DNA of 64,000 nt. Origin: Vibrio algicola. Its GTDB lineage: Bacteria > Pseudomonadota > Gammaproteobacteria > Enterobacterales > Vibrionaceae. The notes below the pieces were generated by a model that ran no database searches, was not told where the DNA came from, and worked only from the letters and a program-made list of their open reading frames with translations. The DNA is taken from the NCBI RefSeq assembly GCF_009601765.2, contig NZ_CP045699.1, positions 2,046,001 to 2,110,000 of the forward strand. The letters are read 5' to 3'. Positions 45,412-57,174 of the stretch are shown one piece after another (within the stretch, counting starts at the first letter, position 1; each line of letters opens with the position of its first letter). Position numbers and translations under genes: made by a program.

Positions 45412-46962
45412 ATGAATGATCAAGTAATTATATTCGACACTACCCTACGCGACGGCGAGCAAGCACTTTCTGCCAGCCTGACAGTAAAAGAAAAACTGCA
45501 AATTGCCTATGCATTAGAGCGTTTAGGGGTGGATGTTATCGAAGCTGGCTTCCCTATCTCATCTCCTGGTGATTTTGAATCGGTACAAACCATTGCCAAA
45601 AATATTAAAAACAGTCGTATTTGCGCCCTGTCTCGCGCAGTAGAAAAAGACATTGATGTCGCCGCCGAAGCGCTAAAAGTGGCAGAAGCTTTCCGTATTC
45701 ATACCTTTATCTCCACTTCGACCATTCACGTACAAGACAAACTGCGTCGCAGCTATGATGATGTAGTTGAAATGGCGATCCGCTCGGTTAAACGTGCGCG
45801 TAAATACACCGACGATGTTGAGTTTTCTTGTGAAGATGCCGGCCGTACTCCAATCGATAATCTATGTCGCATTGTCGAAGCGGCCATTGATGCTGGCGCT
45901 ACCACGGTTAATATTCCCGATACCGTCGGCTACACCATGGCCAACGAATTCGGCGGCATTATCGCCACCCTATTTAATCGCGTTCCTAACATTGATAAAG
46001 CGGTGATCTCTGTGCATTGCCATGATGATTTGGGTATGTCGGTTGCCAATTCAATGGCGGCAGTTCAAGCAGGTGCTCGTCAAGTGGAAGGGACAATCAA
46101 TGGGCTTGGTGAGCGCGCGGGTAACTGTGCACTGGAAGAGATCGCCATGATCATCAAAACCCGTGGTGACTTCCTAGGGGTCAATACTGGTCTTAAATAC
46201 GATGAGATCCATCGCACCAGCAAGCTTGTCAGCCAACTGTGCAATATGCCAATTCAAAGCAATAAAGCCATTGTGGGCTCGAATGCCTTTAGCCATTCAT
46301 CCGGTATCCACCAAGATGGCATGCTAAAAAATAAAAATACTTATGAGATCATGACACCAGAAACCATCGGTCTTAAAAATCAAGCCTTAAACCTAACCAG
46401 TCGCTCTGGTCGCGCGGCGGTCAAGAGCCACATGGACACTATGGGTTATCACGACAGCGAATACGATCTTAATACTCTTTATGATGATTTCCTAAAACTG
46501 GCAGACCGTAAAGGCCAAGTCTTTGATTACGATTTAGAGTCATTAATGCACTTTGCGAACTTGCGCGATGAAGACGACTACTTTAAGTTGAATTACCTAA
46601 GCGTACAATCCGGCAGCGTGATGGCGACCACCAGCATTAAATTGCAGTGTGGCGATGAAGAAAAATGTGAAGCAGCAGTCGGTAATGGTCCGGTTGATGC
46701 GTTATACCAATGTATCTATAAATTGACTGGCTATGAAATCGTATTGGATAAATTTGATCTGACAGCCAAAGGTGAAGGCGAAGATGGCTTAGGTCAGGCT
46801 GACATTATTGCTAATTACAAAGGCCGTAAATATCATGGTACGGGTTTGGCGACCGATATTGTCGAGGCTTCTGGTCAAGCGCTGCTTCATGTGATCAATA
46901 GTATTCATCGCGCCGATCAAATTGCCGAGATCAAACACTCGAAAAAAATCGCAACTGTTTAA
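45412..46962 (+). CDS. leuA: 2-isopropylmalate synthase
   Basis: First committed step to leucine: condenses acetyl-CoA with 2-oxoisovalerate. It has 516 residues with the HMGL-like barrel ([17 protein letters not shown] at 8-24 with metal-binding Asp, [13 protein letters not shown], and [16 protein letters not shown] with metal-binding His-Xaa-His near residue 202). A C-terminal LeuA allosteric domain starts near residue 390, where leucine inhibits. GAAAGGAAG is placed well before the ATG. It is the first gene of leuABCD after the attenuator. Confidence 0.96.
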   Translation: MNDQVIIFDTTLRDGEQALSASLTVKEKLQIAYALERLGVDVIEAGFPISSPGDFESVQTIAKNIKNSRICALSRAVEKDIDVAAEALKVAEAFRIHTFISTSTIHVQDKLRRSYDDVVEMAIRSVKRARKYTDDVEFSCEDAGRTPIDNLCRIVEAAIDAGATTVNIPDTVGYTMANEFGGIIATLFNRVPNIDKAVISVHCHDDLGMSVANSMAAVQAGARQVEGTINGLGERAGNCALEEIAMIIKTRGDFLGVNTGLKYDEIHRTSKLVSQLCNMPIQSNKAIVGSNAFSHSSGIHQDGMLKNKNTYEIMTPETIGLKNQALNLTSRSGRAAVKSHMDTMGYHDSEYDLNTLYDDFLKLADRKGQVFDYDLESLMHFANLRDEDDYFKLNYLSVQSGSVMATTSIKLQCGDEEKCEAAVGNGPVDALYQCIYKLTGYEIVLDKFDLTAKGEGEDGLGQADIIANYKGRKYHGTGLATDIVEASGQALLHVINSIHRADQIAEIKHSKKIATV

Positions 46963-48093
<1,131 letters not shown>

Positions 48094-48111
48094 ACACGAG
48101 CAGGTAGAGCA

Positions 48112-49563
48112 ATGTCTATAAAACAAACTACAGCCAAAACGCTATATGAAAAAGTCTACGATGCTCATGTCGCAGTCGCCGCGGAAGGTGAAACACCTAT
48201 CCTTTATATTGATCGTCATTTAGTACATGAAGTGACTTCCCCTCAAGCCTTTGATGGTTTACGCGAAAAAGGCCGGCCGGTACGCCAAGTGAGCAAAACC
48301 TTCGCGACTATGGATCACAACGTCTCCACCACCACCAAAGACATTAATGCTTCGGGTGAAATGGCGCGCATTCAAATGCAAACTCTGATGCAAAACTGCT
48401 TAGAGTTTGGTGTGACACTTTACGATCTAAACCATAAATATCAAGGCATTGTACATGTAATGGGGCCTGAACTTGGTATTACTCTACCAGGCATGACCAT
48501 TGTTTGTGGGGATTCGCACACCGCCACTCACGGCGCATTTGGTTCATTAGCCTTTGGTATTGGCACCTCGGAAGTCGAACATGTATTAGCCACTCAAACG
48601 CTGAAACAAGCCAAAGCTAAAACAATGAAAATTGAAGTCAAAGGCAAAGTGGCTGATGGCATTACCGCCAAAGACATCGTGCTAGCCATTATTGGCAAAA
48701 CCACGGCAGCGGGTGGCACCGGTTATGTGGTCGAGTTTTGTGGTGAAGCGATTACCGATCTTTCGATGGAAGGCCGCATGACGGTATGTAACATGGCGAT
48801 CGAACTTGGCGCTAAAGCCGGCCTTATCGCTCCCGATCAAACCACTTTCGATTATATTAAACAGCGTAAATTTGCTCCCAAAGGCGGCGATTATGACTCG
48901 GCGGTTGAATATTGGAAAACGCTGCAATCTGATGATGACGCTCAATTTGACGCTGTCGTTACGTTAAACGCGGCAGACATTACTCCACAAGTCACTTGGG
49001 GTACCAACCCTGGTCAAGTGATGTCAGTCGATGGGGTTATTCCTGCACCAGAAAGTTTCGCTGATCCTGTTGAGCAAAGTTCAGCCAAAAAAGCCTTGGC
49101 TTATATGGGACTTGAAGCCGGTAAAAAACTGTCGGATTATCCTGTTGATAAAGTGTTCGTCGGTTCTTGTACTAACTCTCGCATTGAAGATATGCGCGCG
49201 GCAGCAGCCGTTGTTAGCGCCTCTAATGGCAAGAAAGTTGCCGCCAATGTGCAAGCCCTCATCGTACCAGGCTCAGAGCAAGTCAAAGCGCAAGCCGAAG
49301 CTGAAGGATTAGATAAAATCTTTATCGATGCCGGTTTTGAATGGCGCTTACCGGGGTGCTCTATGTGTCTGGCGATGAACAATGATCGTTTGGGTCCACA
49401 AGAGCGTTGCGCTTCCACCAGCAACCGTAATTTTGAAGGTCGTCAGGGGCGCGATGGTCGTACTCACTTAGTCAGCCCGGCTATGGCAGCGGCAGCGGCG
49501 ATCGCCGGTCACTTTGTGGATATTCGTTCATTCGAACTTGCCTTCGCAGAACAAGCACAATAA
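48112..49563 (+). CDS. leuC: 3-isopropylmalate dehydratase large subunit
   Basis: Catalytic subunit of isopropylmalate isomerase, of the aconitase family, 483 residues. It binds a 4Fe-4S cluster through cysteines in VGSCTNSR (about residue 352) and [11 protein letters not shown] (near 412 and 415). [15 protein letters not shown] and [10 protein letters not shown] are family hallmarks. The N-terminus [19 protein letters not shown] is a few residues longer than in E. coli. The stop is ten bases before the leuD ATG. Confidence 0.96.
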   Translation: MSIKQTTAKTLYEKVYDAHVAVAAEGETPILYIDRHLVHEVTSPQAFDGLREKGRPVRQVSKTFATMDHNVSTTTKDINASGEMARIQMQTLMQNCLEFGVTLYDLNHKYQGIVHVMGPELGITLPGMTIVCGDSHTATHGAFGSLAFGIGTSEVEHVLATQTLKQAKAKTMKIEVKGKVADGITAKDIVLAIIGKTTAAGGTGYVVEFCGEAITDLSMEGRMTVCNMAIELGAKAGLIAPDQTTFDYIKQRKFAPKGGDYDSAVEYWKTLQSDDDAQFDAVVTLNAADITPQVTWGTNPGQVMSVDGVIPAPESFADPVEQSSAKKALAYMGLEAGKKLSDYPVDKVFVGSCTNSRIEDMRAAAAVVSASNGKKVAANVQALIVPGSEQVKAQAEAEGLDKIFIDAGFEWRLPGCSMCLAMNNDRLGPQERCASTSNRNFEGRQGRDGRTHLVSPAMAAAAAIAGHFVDIRSFELAFAEQAQ

Positions 49564-49573
49564 GGAAAACACT

Positions 49574-50179
49574 ATGTCACAAGGATTTCAAAAACATACT
49601 GGCCTAGTGGTGCCATTGGATATTGCTAATATCGATACCGATGCGATTATCCCTAAGCAGTTTCTGCAAAAAGTCACTCGCACTGGTTTTGGTCAACATC
49701 TTTTTAATGATTGGCGCTTTTTAGATGATGCCGGTCAACAGCCAAATCCTGATTTCATTATGAATAAACCCCGCTACCAAGGGGCGAGTATTTTATTATC
49801 GCGTGAAAACTTTGGTTGTGGTTCATCGCGTGAGCATGCGCCGTGGGCATTAGCCGATTATGGTATTCAAGTGATGATCGCGCCAAGCTTTGCCGATATT
49901 TTCTATGGCAACTCAATCAATAATCAGATGGTGCCGGTTCGACTCACTGATGCGGAAGTCGATGAACTGTTCCAGTTTGTTGAAGCCAATCAAGGCGCGC
50001 AAGTGACGGTTGATCTTGAAGCTATGCTGGTATCCGCCAATGGTAAGCAATATTCCTTTGAAATTGATGAGTTTCGCCGTCATTGCTTGTTAAATGGTTT
50101 GGATAATATCGGGTTAACACTGCAACATGCCGATAAAATTACCGAGTTTGAAAACAACATCCCTAGCTTTTTGAAATAG
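49574..50179 (+). CDS. leuD: 3-isopropylmalate dehydratase small subunit
   Basis: Swivelling-domain subunit of isopropylmalate isomerase, 201 residues. It has [18 protein letters not shown] (about 16-33) and [19 protein letters not shown] (about 75-93). I chose the ATG at 49574 with TAAGGAAAAC upstream; the frame is open 20 codons further but overlaps leuC and is not conserved. It is the last gene of the leu operon and is followed by a terminator. Confidence 0.95.
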   Translation: MSQGFQKHTGLVVPLDIANIDTDAIIPKQFLQKVTRTGFGQHLFNDWRFLDDAGQQPNPDFIMNKPRYQGASILLSRENFGCGSSREHAPWALADYGIQVMIAPSFADIFYGNSINNQMVPVRLTDAEVDELFQFVEANQGAQVTVDLEAMLVSANGKQYSFEIDEFRRHCLLNGLDNIGLTLQHADKITEFENNIPSFLK

Positions 50180-50194
50180 AAGCAATAAGCAATG

Positions 50195-50233
50195 ATCCTA
50201 GAAGCCTCTTTTATCTGGTTTCTAGGATTTTTA
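50195..50233 (+). terminator. Terminator of leuABCD
   Basis: ATCCTAGAA (50195-50203) pairs with TTCTAGGAT (50220-50228), followed by TTTTTACG. Confidence 0.85.
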
Positions 50234-50274
50234 CGTTTTATTCTTTTTTATGCCAATGCAAGAAATTTAATGAA

Positions 50275-50440
50275 GCATCAAAATTGGATACAAGAAAAGT
50301 GTAATACCAATTCCATAAATTTAATGATCGTTCAAAATTGAGTACAGAGAAAAGTGTCAAAGGTCATGGATGGCTTTTTCTCAAGCGACCAAGGACGGTT
50401 CAGCGTCTTTTAGGCGTATTCAAATTGATTTGAATGGGAA
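50275..50440 (+). repeat. MITE-like intergenic repeat, family A, copy 4 with partial tandem
   Basis: A left-end fragment (CAAAATTGGATACAAGAAAAG, in part, 50279-50299) is followed by a full copy from CAAAATTGAGTACAGAG (50333) to GTATTCAAATTGATTTG (50417-50433) with the inner AAAGGTCATGGATGGCTTTTT. It lies between leuD and ampD. Confidence 0.75.
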
Positions 50441-50989
50441 CTACGCTTTAATCATGGCGCGATATTTTCGCCAATCAAACCCTAAACCAGGATCGGTTTT
50501 GCGTAATGGCGCTATATATTGATGGCCAGTGATCCTTGGTAGTGTAATGTCGGGGTAAGTGGTCATCAGCGCTTTAGTTATTGCGACCAAAGCTTGGTAT
50601 TGCGCTTGGCTATAACTATCCCAATCGGTACCTTCAAGCTCAATACCTATCGAATAATCATTGCAACGATCCACTCCTGCAAAACTCGATCGCCCCGCAT
50701 GCCATGCTCTAGCATTAAAAGGCACAAACTGGATCACTTCACCATCACGTCGAATAAAGCAATGCGCCGAAACCCCCATTCTATGGATCACTTTAAAAAA
50801 AGGATGCGCATTAGGATCGAGTTGTCCGGTGAAAAACTGTTCGACATAAGGTCCACCATATTGACCCGGAGGCAAACTAATATTGTGCACCACCAATAGT
50901 GAAATCGGCGTTTGATCTGGCCGTTGATCACAATATGGTGAGGGAATGTGCTTAACCTCTGACAACCAGTGATCAGCCTTGATATACAT
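50441..50989 (-). CDS. ampD: 1,6-anhydro-N-acetylmuramoyl-L-alanine amidase AmpD
   Basis: Cytoplasmic zinc amidase that removes the peptide from anhydro-MurNAc during cell-wall recycling and so affects AmpR-type beta-lactamase control. Length 182 residues. Zinc ligands: His in LLVVHNISLP, His in ITGHQYIAPLR and Asp in KTDPGLGFDW. I chose the ATG at 50989, with TTAAGGACATAT directly upstream; an ATG nine codons earlier lacks this. It is divergent from nadC across about 230 bases, a common gammaproteobacterial pair. Confidence 0.93.
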   Translation of the reverse strand: MYIKADHWLSEVKHIPSPYCDQRPDQTPISLLVVHNISLPPGQYGGPYVEQFFTGQLDPNAHPFFKVIHRMGVSAHCFIRRDGEVIQFVPFNARAWHAGRSSFAGVDRCNDYSIGIELEGTDWDSYSQAQYQALVAITKALMTTYPDITLPRITGHQYIAPLRKTDPGLGFDWRKYRAMIKA

Positions 50990-51222
50990 ATATGTCCTTA
51001 AAGTGCTTATACCCATCTTACTTGGGGTATATAAAATTTAGTCTCGGAAAAGAAATGTGTATATAGAGTAAAATAAATCCATATTTAAGCAATCCTTGTA
51101 TTAATGCTGGATCAGATCTAAAGCGATTAGTATTAATACTACTAAATAATCGCGCTCTTCCCCTTTTGATCCAGATTGCAGTATCATACCATTATCGCAA
51201 ACTTCAACCGGATCACTCTCGC
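50990..51222. promoter_or_regulatory. ampD-nadC divergent promoter region
   Basis: Contains TATACCCATCTTACTTGGGGTATA (arms at 51009-51016 and 51025-51032), which looks like the joined outer ends of a family B repeat. The rest is AT-rich and probably holds both promoters. Confidence 0.5.
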
Positions 51223-52143
51223 ATGAAAAATACTCACGATTCAGATTCTCGCCTTAACTATCTAAAGCAGCAACTACCACAACAAATCACTCGTATGGTA
51301 AGTGATGCCCTAAAAGAAGACTTAGGCGGCACACTTGATCCGAATGCCGATATTACCGCCAGTTTAATTCCTGCAGATGCGGTAAATACTGCCACCATTA
51401 TTACACGTGAAGATGGCGTTTTTTGTGGTCAAGCTTGGGCTGATGAAGTGTTTGTACAACTTGGCGGCCAAGTAAGCATAGATTGGCATGTCACCGATGG
51501 CGATACCGTCAAACCCAATCAAACCCTTTGCACCCTAACCGGTCCTTCCCGCGCACTACTCACCGGTGAGCGTAATGCGATGAACTTTATTCAAACTTTA
51601 TCTGGATGCGCCAGCTTAACCGCTCAATATGTTCAGCAATTGCAAGGCACGGACTGTCGCTTGCTAGATACTCGTAAAACCATTCCTGGCCTGCGCAGCG
51701 CATTAAAATATGCGGTGACGTGTGGTGGCGGTTTTAATCATCGGATTGGAGTTTTTGATGGTTATTTAATTAAAGAGAATCATATTATTGCCTGTGGCGG
51801 GATTGAAAAGGCGATCGCGACGGCTAAGCAATTAAACCCAGGTAAACCGGTGGAAGTTGAAACTGAATCACTGGCCGAATTGGAACGCGCAATCCGAGCC
51901 GGTGCAGATATTGTGATGCTCGATAATTTCACTAAAGACATGATGATTGAAGCGGTGGCATTAAATCAGCAGATAGGCCAAGAAAACGGTTTAACCACTG
52001 GTCAAGCCGCATTAGAAAACTCAGGCAACATAACCCTTGAGACCTTAAATGAATACGCTAAAACAGGAGTGGACTACATTTCTGTCGGCGCACTGACGAA
52101 GCACATTAAAGCGATGGATCTATCAATGCGCGTGCAGGGATAA
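51223..52143 (+). CDS. nadC: Nicotinate-nucleotide pyrophosphorylase (carboxylating)
   Basis: It makes nicotinate mononucleotide from quinolinate and PRPP in NAD synthesis. Length 306 residues from the ATG at 51223; 19 further upstream codons are open but not conserved. Motifs: ALKEDLGGTLDPNADIT (about 30-46), LDTRKTIPGLR (about 150-160), KYAVTCGGGFNHRIGVFDG and IVMLDNFTKD. The ribosome site is weak. A terminator follows. In V. cholerae the next gene would be pilA; here the type IV pilus genes are absent and djlA comes next. Confidence 0.94.
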   Translation: MKNTHDSDSRLNYLKQQLPQQITRMVSDALKEDLGGTLDPNADITASLIPADAVNTATIITREDGVFCGQAWADEVFVQLGGQVSIDWHVTDGDTVKPNQTLCTLTGPSRALLTGERNAMNFIQTLSGCASLTAQYVQQLQGTDCRLLDTRKTIPGLRSALKYAVTCGGGFNHRIGVFDGYLIKENHIIACGGIEKAIATAKQLNPGKPVEVETESLAELERAIRAGADIVMLDNFTKDMMIEAVALNQQIGQENGLTTGQAALENSGNITLETLNEYAKTGVDYISVGALTKHIKAMDLSMRVQG

Positions 52144-52168
52144 GGGATTAAAAAATAAAAGCAAAAAA

Positions 52169-52197
52169 AAACGGGAGCCTAATATGCTCCCGTTTGA
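52169..52197. terminator. Bidirectional terminator between nadC and djlA
   Basis: AAACGGGAGC (52169-52178) pairs with GCTCCCGTTT (52186-52195), with A-runs upstream and T downstream. It serves the two convergent genes. Confidence 0.85.
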
Positions 52198-52265
52198 TAA
52201 ATAGGCATAGGCTATTTTATATCATTGATTCTCAAGCGAAGCGTTCCGCCCCTTCTACTTTAAAC

Positions 52266-53111
52266 TCACTTAAAGCCTTTTTCTTTCTTGATCAGGTCAT
52301 AAGCACTTTGAATTTCTTGCGCTTTCTGCTTTGCCACTTCCATCATTTCTTGCGGTAAACCTTTTGCCACTAATTTATCTGGGTGATGTTCATTCATCAA
52401 CTTACGGTGAGCACGTTTAATGGTTTTTGCATCATCATCCTTACTCACCCCTAGTAGGTCGTAAGCATGGTTTAGTTGCGAAGCCGATGTTTGTTGTTGC
52501 CATTGGCCGCCCGATTGCTGGCCTTGATGTTGATAGCCACCAAACCCACCTTGCTGCTGGAAACGGAAAGCAGCCTCTTGCATGCGTAAACGTTGCTGTA
52601 AATATTGCGCAGTAAACCCTAACTCTTGAGCCACAACCTGCAAAACTTGAATTTCGCTAGGATGTAAATCACCATCAGCAAAAGCGGCTGAGATTTGTAG
52701 CTCTAAGAAAAACTGTAACAAATCACGTCTACGTCCGGCTGAAAACCGTACTTTCCGTAACGTTTCTTGTAATGGAAAAGACGCTTCCTTACCTTGACGA
52801 AATGCCTCTTGAGCAATTGTTTTTTGCGCCGCGCTCAGGTTCATTCGATCCATCATCACGTTCGCCAGTTGGATTTCTTCTTTGGTCACCTGCCCTTTGG
52901 CTTTAGCAACGTGTCCCATCACTGCATATGCAGCTTGGAAGAACTCCGTTTGGCGCTCCGCTTGTGACGCACCAGAACCAAACGCAGATTGAAAACCTTG
53001 TTGATTTGTACGAGCTTTATCAAACATATGACCAATAAAGCAGCCAATAATCGCCCCTGGGATATTACCTACCATGGAGCCAAACAAAATACCGAGTAAT
53101 TTACCTATCAT
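52266..53111 (-). CDS. djlA: Membrane-anchored DnaJ-like co-chaperone DjlA
   Basis: Type III membrane J-protein of 281 residues. A glycine-rich N-terminal transmembrane segment (KLLGILFGSMVGNIPGAIIG, residues 4-23) is followed by a TerB-like helical domain (about 55-180), a glutamine/glycine-rich linker (QQQGGFGGYQHQGQQSGGQW, about 188-207) and a C-terminal J domain with HHPDK (near residue 246). It stimulates DnaK at the inner membrane and links to Rcs-type stress signalling in enterics. It is divergent from lptD as in other vibrios. Confidence 0.93.
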   Translation of the reverse strand: MIGKLLGILFGSMVGNIPGAIIGCFIGHMFDKARTNQQGFQSAFGSGASQAERQTEFFQAAYAVMGHVAKAKGQVTKEEIQLANVMMDRMNLSAAQKTIAQEAFRQGKEASFPLQETLRKVRFSAGRRRDLLQFFLELQISAAFADGDLHPSEIQVLQVVAQELGFTAQYLQQRLRMQEAAFRFQQQGGFGGYQHQGQQSGGQWQQQTSASQLNHAYDLLGVSKDDDAKTIKRAHRKLMNEHHPDKLVAKGLPQEMMEVAKQKAQEIQSAYDLIKKEKGFK

Positions 53112-53389
53112 CTACTTATCCAATTCCCAAACTATGAATTTTTATTCTTTACCGTTGTCTGTATAGTAACAATCGCACGAGATGATTATTGTTCTCAACC
53201 CGAGCGAGGTTGGTCTTCTCTATTTCGCCATTTGACGATGTGAAATACAAACCATTTTTATCTGGTTGAACAATGTATCTTAAAGCCGTTTCCGTATATG
53301 ATATAGAAATCTCTATAGAGTTCGTCTTATTTATGAAATTTTATAAAAAACAATATCAACTTTAACGTTGCAAAGGACTATTTTACTCA

Positions 53390-55792
53390 ATGCTTCGACT
53401 TTCTCGCACTTTTTTCACCACTCTTCTTAGTGCTGCTTTTTTATCTCCTGCTTTCGCTGACGATAGCAGTCGCGATAGTGTGTCTGAAACCGCAGTGGTT
53501 GATGCTCCCCCTGCTGACTCAAGTACAAGTAACACTCCTTTAAATGAGAGTGACTCTGATGATAGCGCGTCAATCAATACGCCCCCAGTAGATCAATGTA
53601 TTGATCCAGCCAGTCAACCGAAAAACAGCAATAGTATCCCAGTTAATATTCAAGCAGATAGTGTAACGTCTCAAGGTCAAAATCAAGCGACCTATCATGG
53701 CAATGTGGTGGTAACTCAAGGTCATAAGACCATAACAGCCGACAAAGTAACGCTCAATCAAGCCAATAATACCGCGGTAGCCGATGGCAACGTGGTCACC
53801 AATGATGGTCAAATTAAATCACAATCGACCAAGGTTAACTCAGATCTGAAAGGGAATCGAGTTGAACTGTACAATACGAAATATAATTTACTGTGCCAAA
53901 CGGCTCGTGGTGACGCAGCCTATATTCTAAAAGATGGCCAAGCGATTTATTCAATGCAAGATGGCAGCTTAACTACCTGTCCAGAAGATAACAAATCATG
54001 GCGCGTGAAAGCCAGTGACATTGATATTGATAACGACGAGCAAGAAGCTACTTTTTACAACACTCGCTTTGAAGTGCAAGATATTCCTATTTTTTACTGG
54101 CCATACATCACCGTGCCGATTGGTGCTAAACGTAAAACCGGTTTTCTATACCCTAATGCTGCTTATGATACAAAAAATGGCCTAGAGTTAAATATTCCCA
54201 TTTATTTCAACTTAGCACCCAATTACGATCTCACCACCACCGTCAACTACATGCAAAAGCGCGGCACTCAATTTGAGAACGAGTTTCGCTACCGAACCGA
54301 TGGCTTTGGTGCAGGTTCAGCTCAATTTGAATACCTGAATAAAGATGGTCTCTACACCGATAAAGGCGCTCGTTGGGGGGGGCACTGGCAGCATGAAGGT
54401 ATCTATAATCGACACTGGAAATTTTCGGTCGATTACGCAAAAATCAGTGATAATACTTATTTAGATGATCTCGATTCTAATATTGGTAAGCGTGAAGATG
54501 GGCAGCTGAACCAAATTGGTGAAGTCAATTACCGAACCGAATTCTCTGACACCACCTTAAAGGTGCGTAATTTCCAGGTGCTCACCAATAACAAACCATA
54601 CCGATTATTACCACAGTTGGGCTTTAAATATTATCGTCCACGCGCATTGCCACACCTAGATTTTGAGTGGAATAGCCATATCTCGCGTTTTGAAACCGAT
54701 AACGATAAACTCCCAGATGCAACACGCTTACATATGGAGCCAGGCGTTATATTGCCTTTTTCTGCGCCATGGGGGCAGTTAACTTCAGAAGCTAAGGTAA
54801 TGTATACCTACTATGATCAAGATTTAAAAAACACCAACGTTCCCAAATTAAAAGAGCACACTCAACGAGTAGTGCCAGAATTTAGAATTAACGGTAATCT
54901 ATTCATGGACAGTAACGAAAAGTTCTTTGGTGATTACACCCAAACCATCGAGCCAAGATTGCAATACTTGTATATTCCCAAAGTCGATCAAGATGAGATT
55001 TATCATGGTTATGACACAACTTTAATGCCGCAAGATTATTACGGATTATTCCGTGATATGAAATACAGCAGTGTCGATTATATCGCCTCAGCTAACCAGC
55101 TTAGTTATGGTGCTACCTCTCGTTTTTATGATGCCGATTTTAAAGAACGTTTTAATATTTCATTAGGCCAGATACTCTATCTTACACCATCGGAAGAAAG
55201 TGATAATTCTAACAATAATCATCTCTCGGCATGGGCATTAGAGAACGAATGGAATATCAGTGACAAATGGCAATATAAAGGTGGTCTTCAATATGACTCC
55301 AATTTATCCAATTTACAGCAAGCGAACAGTACGCTTGAATATAAATTGCCAACCGGTTATACCCAGTTAAACTATCGTTATACATCGAAAGATTATATCC
55401 AACAGAGTGCACCCAATATTTTAGAGTCCCAGCTCGATTCATACACTCGAAGTGGTATTTCTCAACTTGGTGCTTTAACTAAATTTAAAATTACGAAGCG
55501 TTTGGACTTTAATGCCAGTTATTATTATGATTTAACTGAAAACAACATGTTAGAAGGCTTAGCGGGCGTCACTTACAACGATGATTGTTGGTTCTTAGGT
55601 GTCACCTATTCGCATCATATTATGTCATCAGGTAGTGTTGAAAATGTATATGCCCAGAATGGGCCAGGACCAGAGTACGAAGGTAAAGTCAGTATCAACA
55701 TTGGTATTAAAGGCTTAGGTACCAGTGCAGGTCTTGCCTACAGCGATGGTGGTAACTCCTTAAGTTATGGTCGTCCATTTAGCTTAAATTAA
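53390..55792 (+). CDS. lptD: LPS-assembly outer-membrane protein LptD
   Basis: Outer-membrane translocon that, with LptE, inserts lipopolysaccharide into the outer leaflet. It has 800 residues with a signal peptide (cleavage near AFA-DDSS, residue 24), then an acidic Ser/Asp/Pro linker to about residue 70, an OstA/LptA-like jellyroll (VNIQADSVTSQGQNQATYHG region) and a C-terminal 26-strand barrel. The disulfide cysteines lie at QCID, LLCQTA and TTCPED in the N-terminal half and DDCWFLG near the C-terminus. surA, needed for its folding, follows. Confidence 0.94.
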   Translation: MLRLSRTFFTTLLSAAFLSPAFADDSSRDSVSETAVVDAPPADSSTSNTPLNESDSDDSASINTPPVDQCIDPASQPKNSNSIPVNIQADSVTSQGQNQATYHGNVVVTQGHKTITADKVTLNQANNTAVADGNVVTNDGQIKSQSTKVNSDLKGNRVELYNTKYNLLCQTARGDAAYILKDGQAIYSMQDGSLTTCPEDNKSWRVKASDIDIDNDEQEATFYNTRFEVQDIPIFYWPYITVPIGAKRKTGFLYPNAAYDTKNGLELNIPIYFNLAPNYDLTTTVNYMQKRGTQFENEFRYRTDGFGAGSAQFEYLNKDGLYTDKGARWGGHWQHEGIYNRHWKFSVDYAKISDNTYLDDLDSNIGKREDGQLNQIGEVNYRTEFSDTTLKVRNFQVLTNNKPYRLLPQLGFKYYRPRALPHLDFEWNSHISRFETDNDKLPDATRLHMEPGVILPFSAPWGQLTSEAKVMYTYYDQDLKNTNVPKLKEHTQRVVPEFRINGNLFMDSNEKFFGDYTQTIEPRLQYLYIPKVDQDEIYHGYDTTLMPQDYYGLFRDMKYSSVDYIASANQLSYGATSRFYDADFKERFNISLGQILYLTPSEESDNSNNNHLSAWALENEWNISDKWQYKGGLQYDSNLSNLQQANSTLEYKLPTGYTQLNYRYTSKDYIQQSAPNILESQLDSYTRSGISQLGALTKFKITKRLDFNASYYYDLTENNMLEGLAGVTYNDDCWFLGVTYSHHIMSSGSVENVYAQNGPGPEYEGKVSINIGIKGLGTSAGLAYSDGGNSLSYGRPFSLN

Positions 55793-55881
55793 TCATAAAA
55801 AACGATCACAAAACAACAAATAAATGACTAAGTCAGCCACAATTGGGCTGGCTTTCTATCTCTATTATTTTGGAAGTAGTA

Positions 55882-57174
55882 ATGAAAAAATGGATCCCTG
55901 CATTATTGAGCATACTCACTCTAGGTATTGGGCACACCGCCTTTGCTGCGCCGCAAGAGCTAAATAGCGTCGTCGCCATTGTCAACACTGGCGTTATTTT
56001 ACAAACCGATGTCGATAATGCCATGAAAACGGTCAAGGCAAACGCAGGTAAAAAAGGCCTGCCGGATGCCAAGGTTTTGCATGAACAAGTACTAGAAAAA
56101 CTGATTTTAGATGAGATCCAACTGCAAGAAGCAAAAAAAATGGGCATCCAAATCGATGATGACCGTTTAGAACAAGCGATAAAGGGAATTGCCAGCGGAC
56201 ATAAACAAACCGTTGATCAACTCAAAGCATCGGTTGAGAGTGAAGGCTTAACTTACCCTATTTTCCGTGAACAAATACGCAAAGAAATTGCGATTAGTGA
56301 AGCACGTAATGCTCAGGTTCGACGCCGCGTTAATATTTCACCTTCCGAAGTTGATACTTTATCAGCTTTACTGGCCGACCAAACCACCTCAACGGTTGAA
56401 TATAAGATCGCCCAATTACAACTACGCTTTGGTGATGATAAAACCGCAACCGAAAAACAAGCAAAAGAGTTAGTCGAGCGTTTAAAACAAGGGGAAGATT
56501 TCTCTACGCTGGCTTACACTTATTCAAAAGGTCCAAAAGCGTTAGAAGGTGGTGACTGGGGTTGGATGCGTAAAGAAGAAATGCCAACCATTTTTGCCGA
56601 CCAAATAACCACTCAAGGAAAAGACGCAATTATTGGTCCATTCCGCAGCGGCGTTGGTTTTCACATTATGAAGATTGAAGATGTTAAAGGGCTTAAAACG
56701 GTAGCGGTAACGGAAACTAGCGCCCAACATATCTTAATCAAACCTTCGATTATTTTAAGTGATCAAGGCGCCGAACAAGAACTAAATGGCTTTATTGATC
56801 AAATTGAATCTGGCAAGCGAACCTTTGGTGAGTTGGCGAAACAATACAGCCAAGACCCAGGTACGGCAGTTAATGATGGTAAACTCGGCTATCAAACTTC
56901 TGATAATTATGCGCCTGAATTTAAACATCAAGTCGATACTTTACCGATTGGTGAGATCAGCCAACCCTTTAAAACCAGCTTCGGTTGGCATATTGTCAAA
57001 GTCCTCGATCGTCGCACTGTCGACCGCACTGAATCGGCCATGAAAAACCGTGCCTATGAGATCCTATTTAAGCGTAAATTTAATGAAGAAGCCGGTGCTT
57101 GGTTACAAGAAATTCGTGCCAGTGCTTATGTTGAAATGCTTGATAATGATCAAGGTACGAACGATGCAAAATAA
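55882..57174 (+). CDS. surA: Periplasmic peptidyl-prolyl isomerase/chaperone SurA
   Basis: Outer-membrane-protein chaperone of 430 residues. It has a signal peptide ([20 protein letters not shown], cleavage before APQELN at about residue 23), a SurA N-terminal domain, two parvulin domains (about 170-275 with [13 protein letters not shown], and about 283-385 with [13 protein letters not shown]) and a short C-terminal helix. I chose the ATG at 55882, after TTTTGGAAGTAGTA; the 13 codons upstream are spurious. Its stop overlaps the pdxA start by 11 bases. Confidence 0.94.
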   Translation: MKKWIPALLSILTLGIGHTAFAAPQELNSVVAIVNTGVILQTDVDNAMKTVKANAGKKGLPDAKVLHEQVLEKLILDEIQLQEAKKMGIQIDDDRLEQAIKGIASGHKQTVDQLKASVESEGLTYPIFREQIRKEIAISEARNAQVRRRVNISPSEVDTLSALLADQTTSTVEYKIAQLQLRFGDDKTATEKQAKELVERLKQGEDFSTLAYTYSKGPKALEGGDWGWMRKEEMPTIFADQITTQGKDAIIGPFRSGVGFHIMKIEDVKGLKTVAVTETSAQHILIKPSIILSDQGAEQELNGFIDQIESGKRTFGELAKQYSQDPGTAVNDGKLGYQTSDNYAPEFKHQVDTLPIGEISQPFKTSFGWHIVKVLDRRTVDRTESAMKNRAYEILFKRKFNEEAGAWLQEIRASAYVEMLDNDQGTNDAK

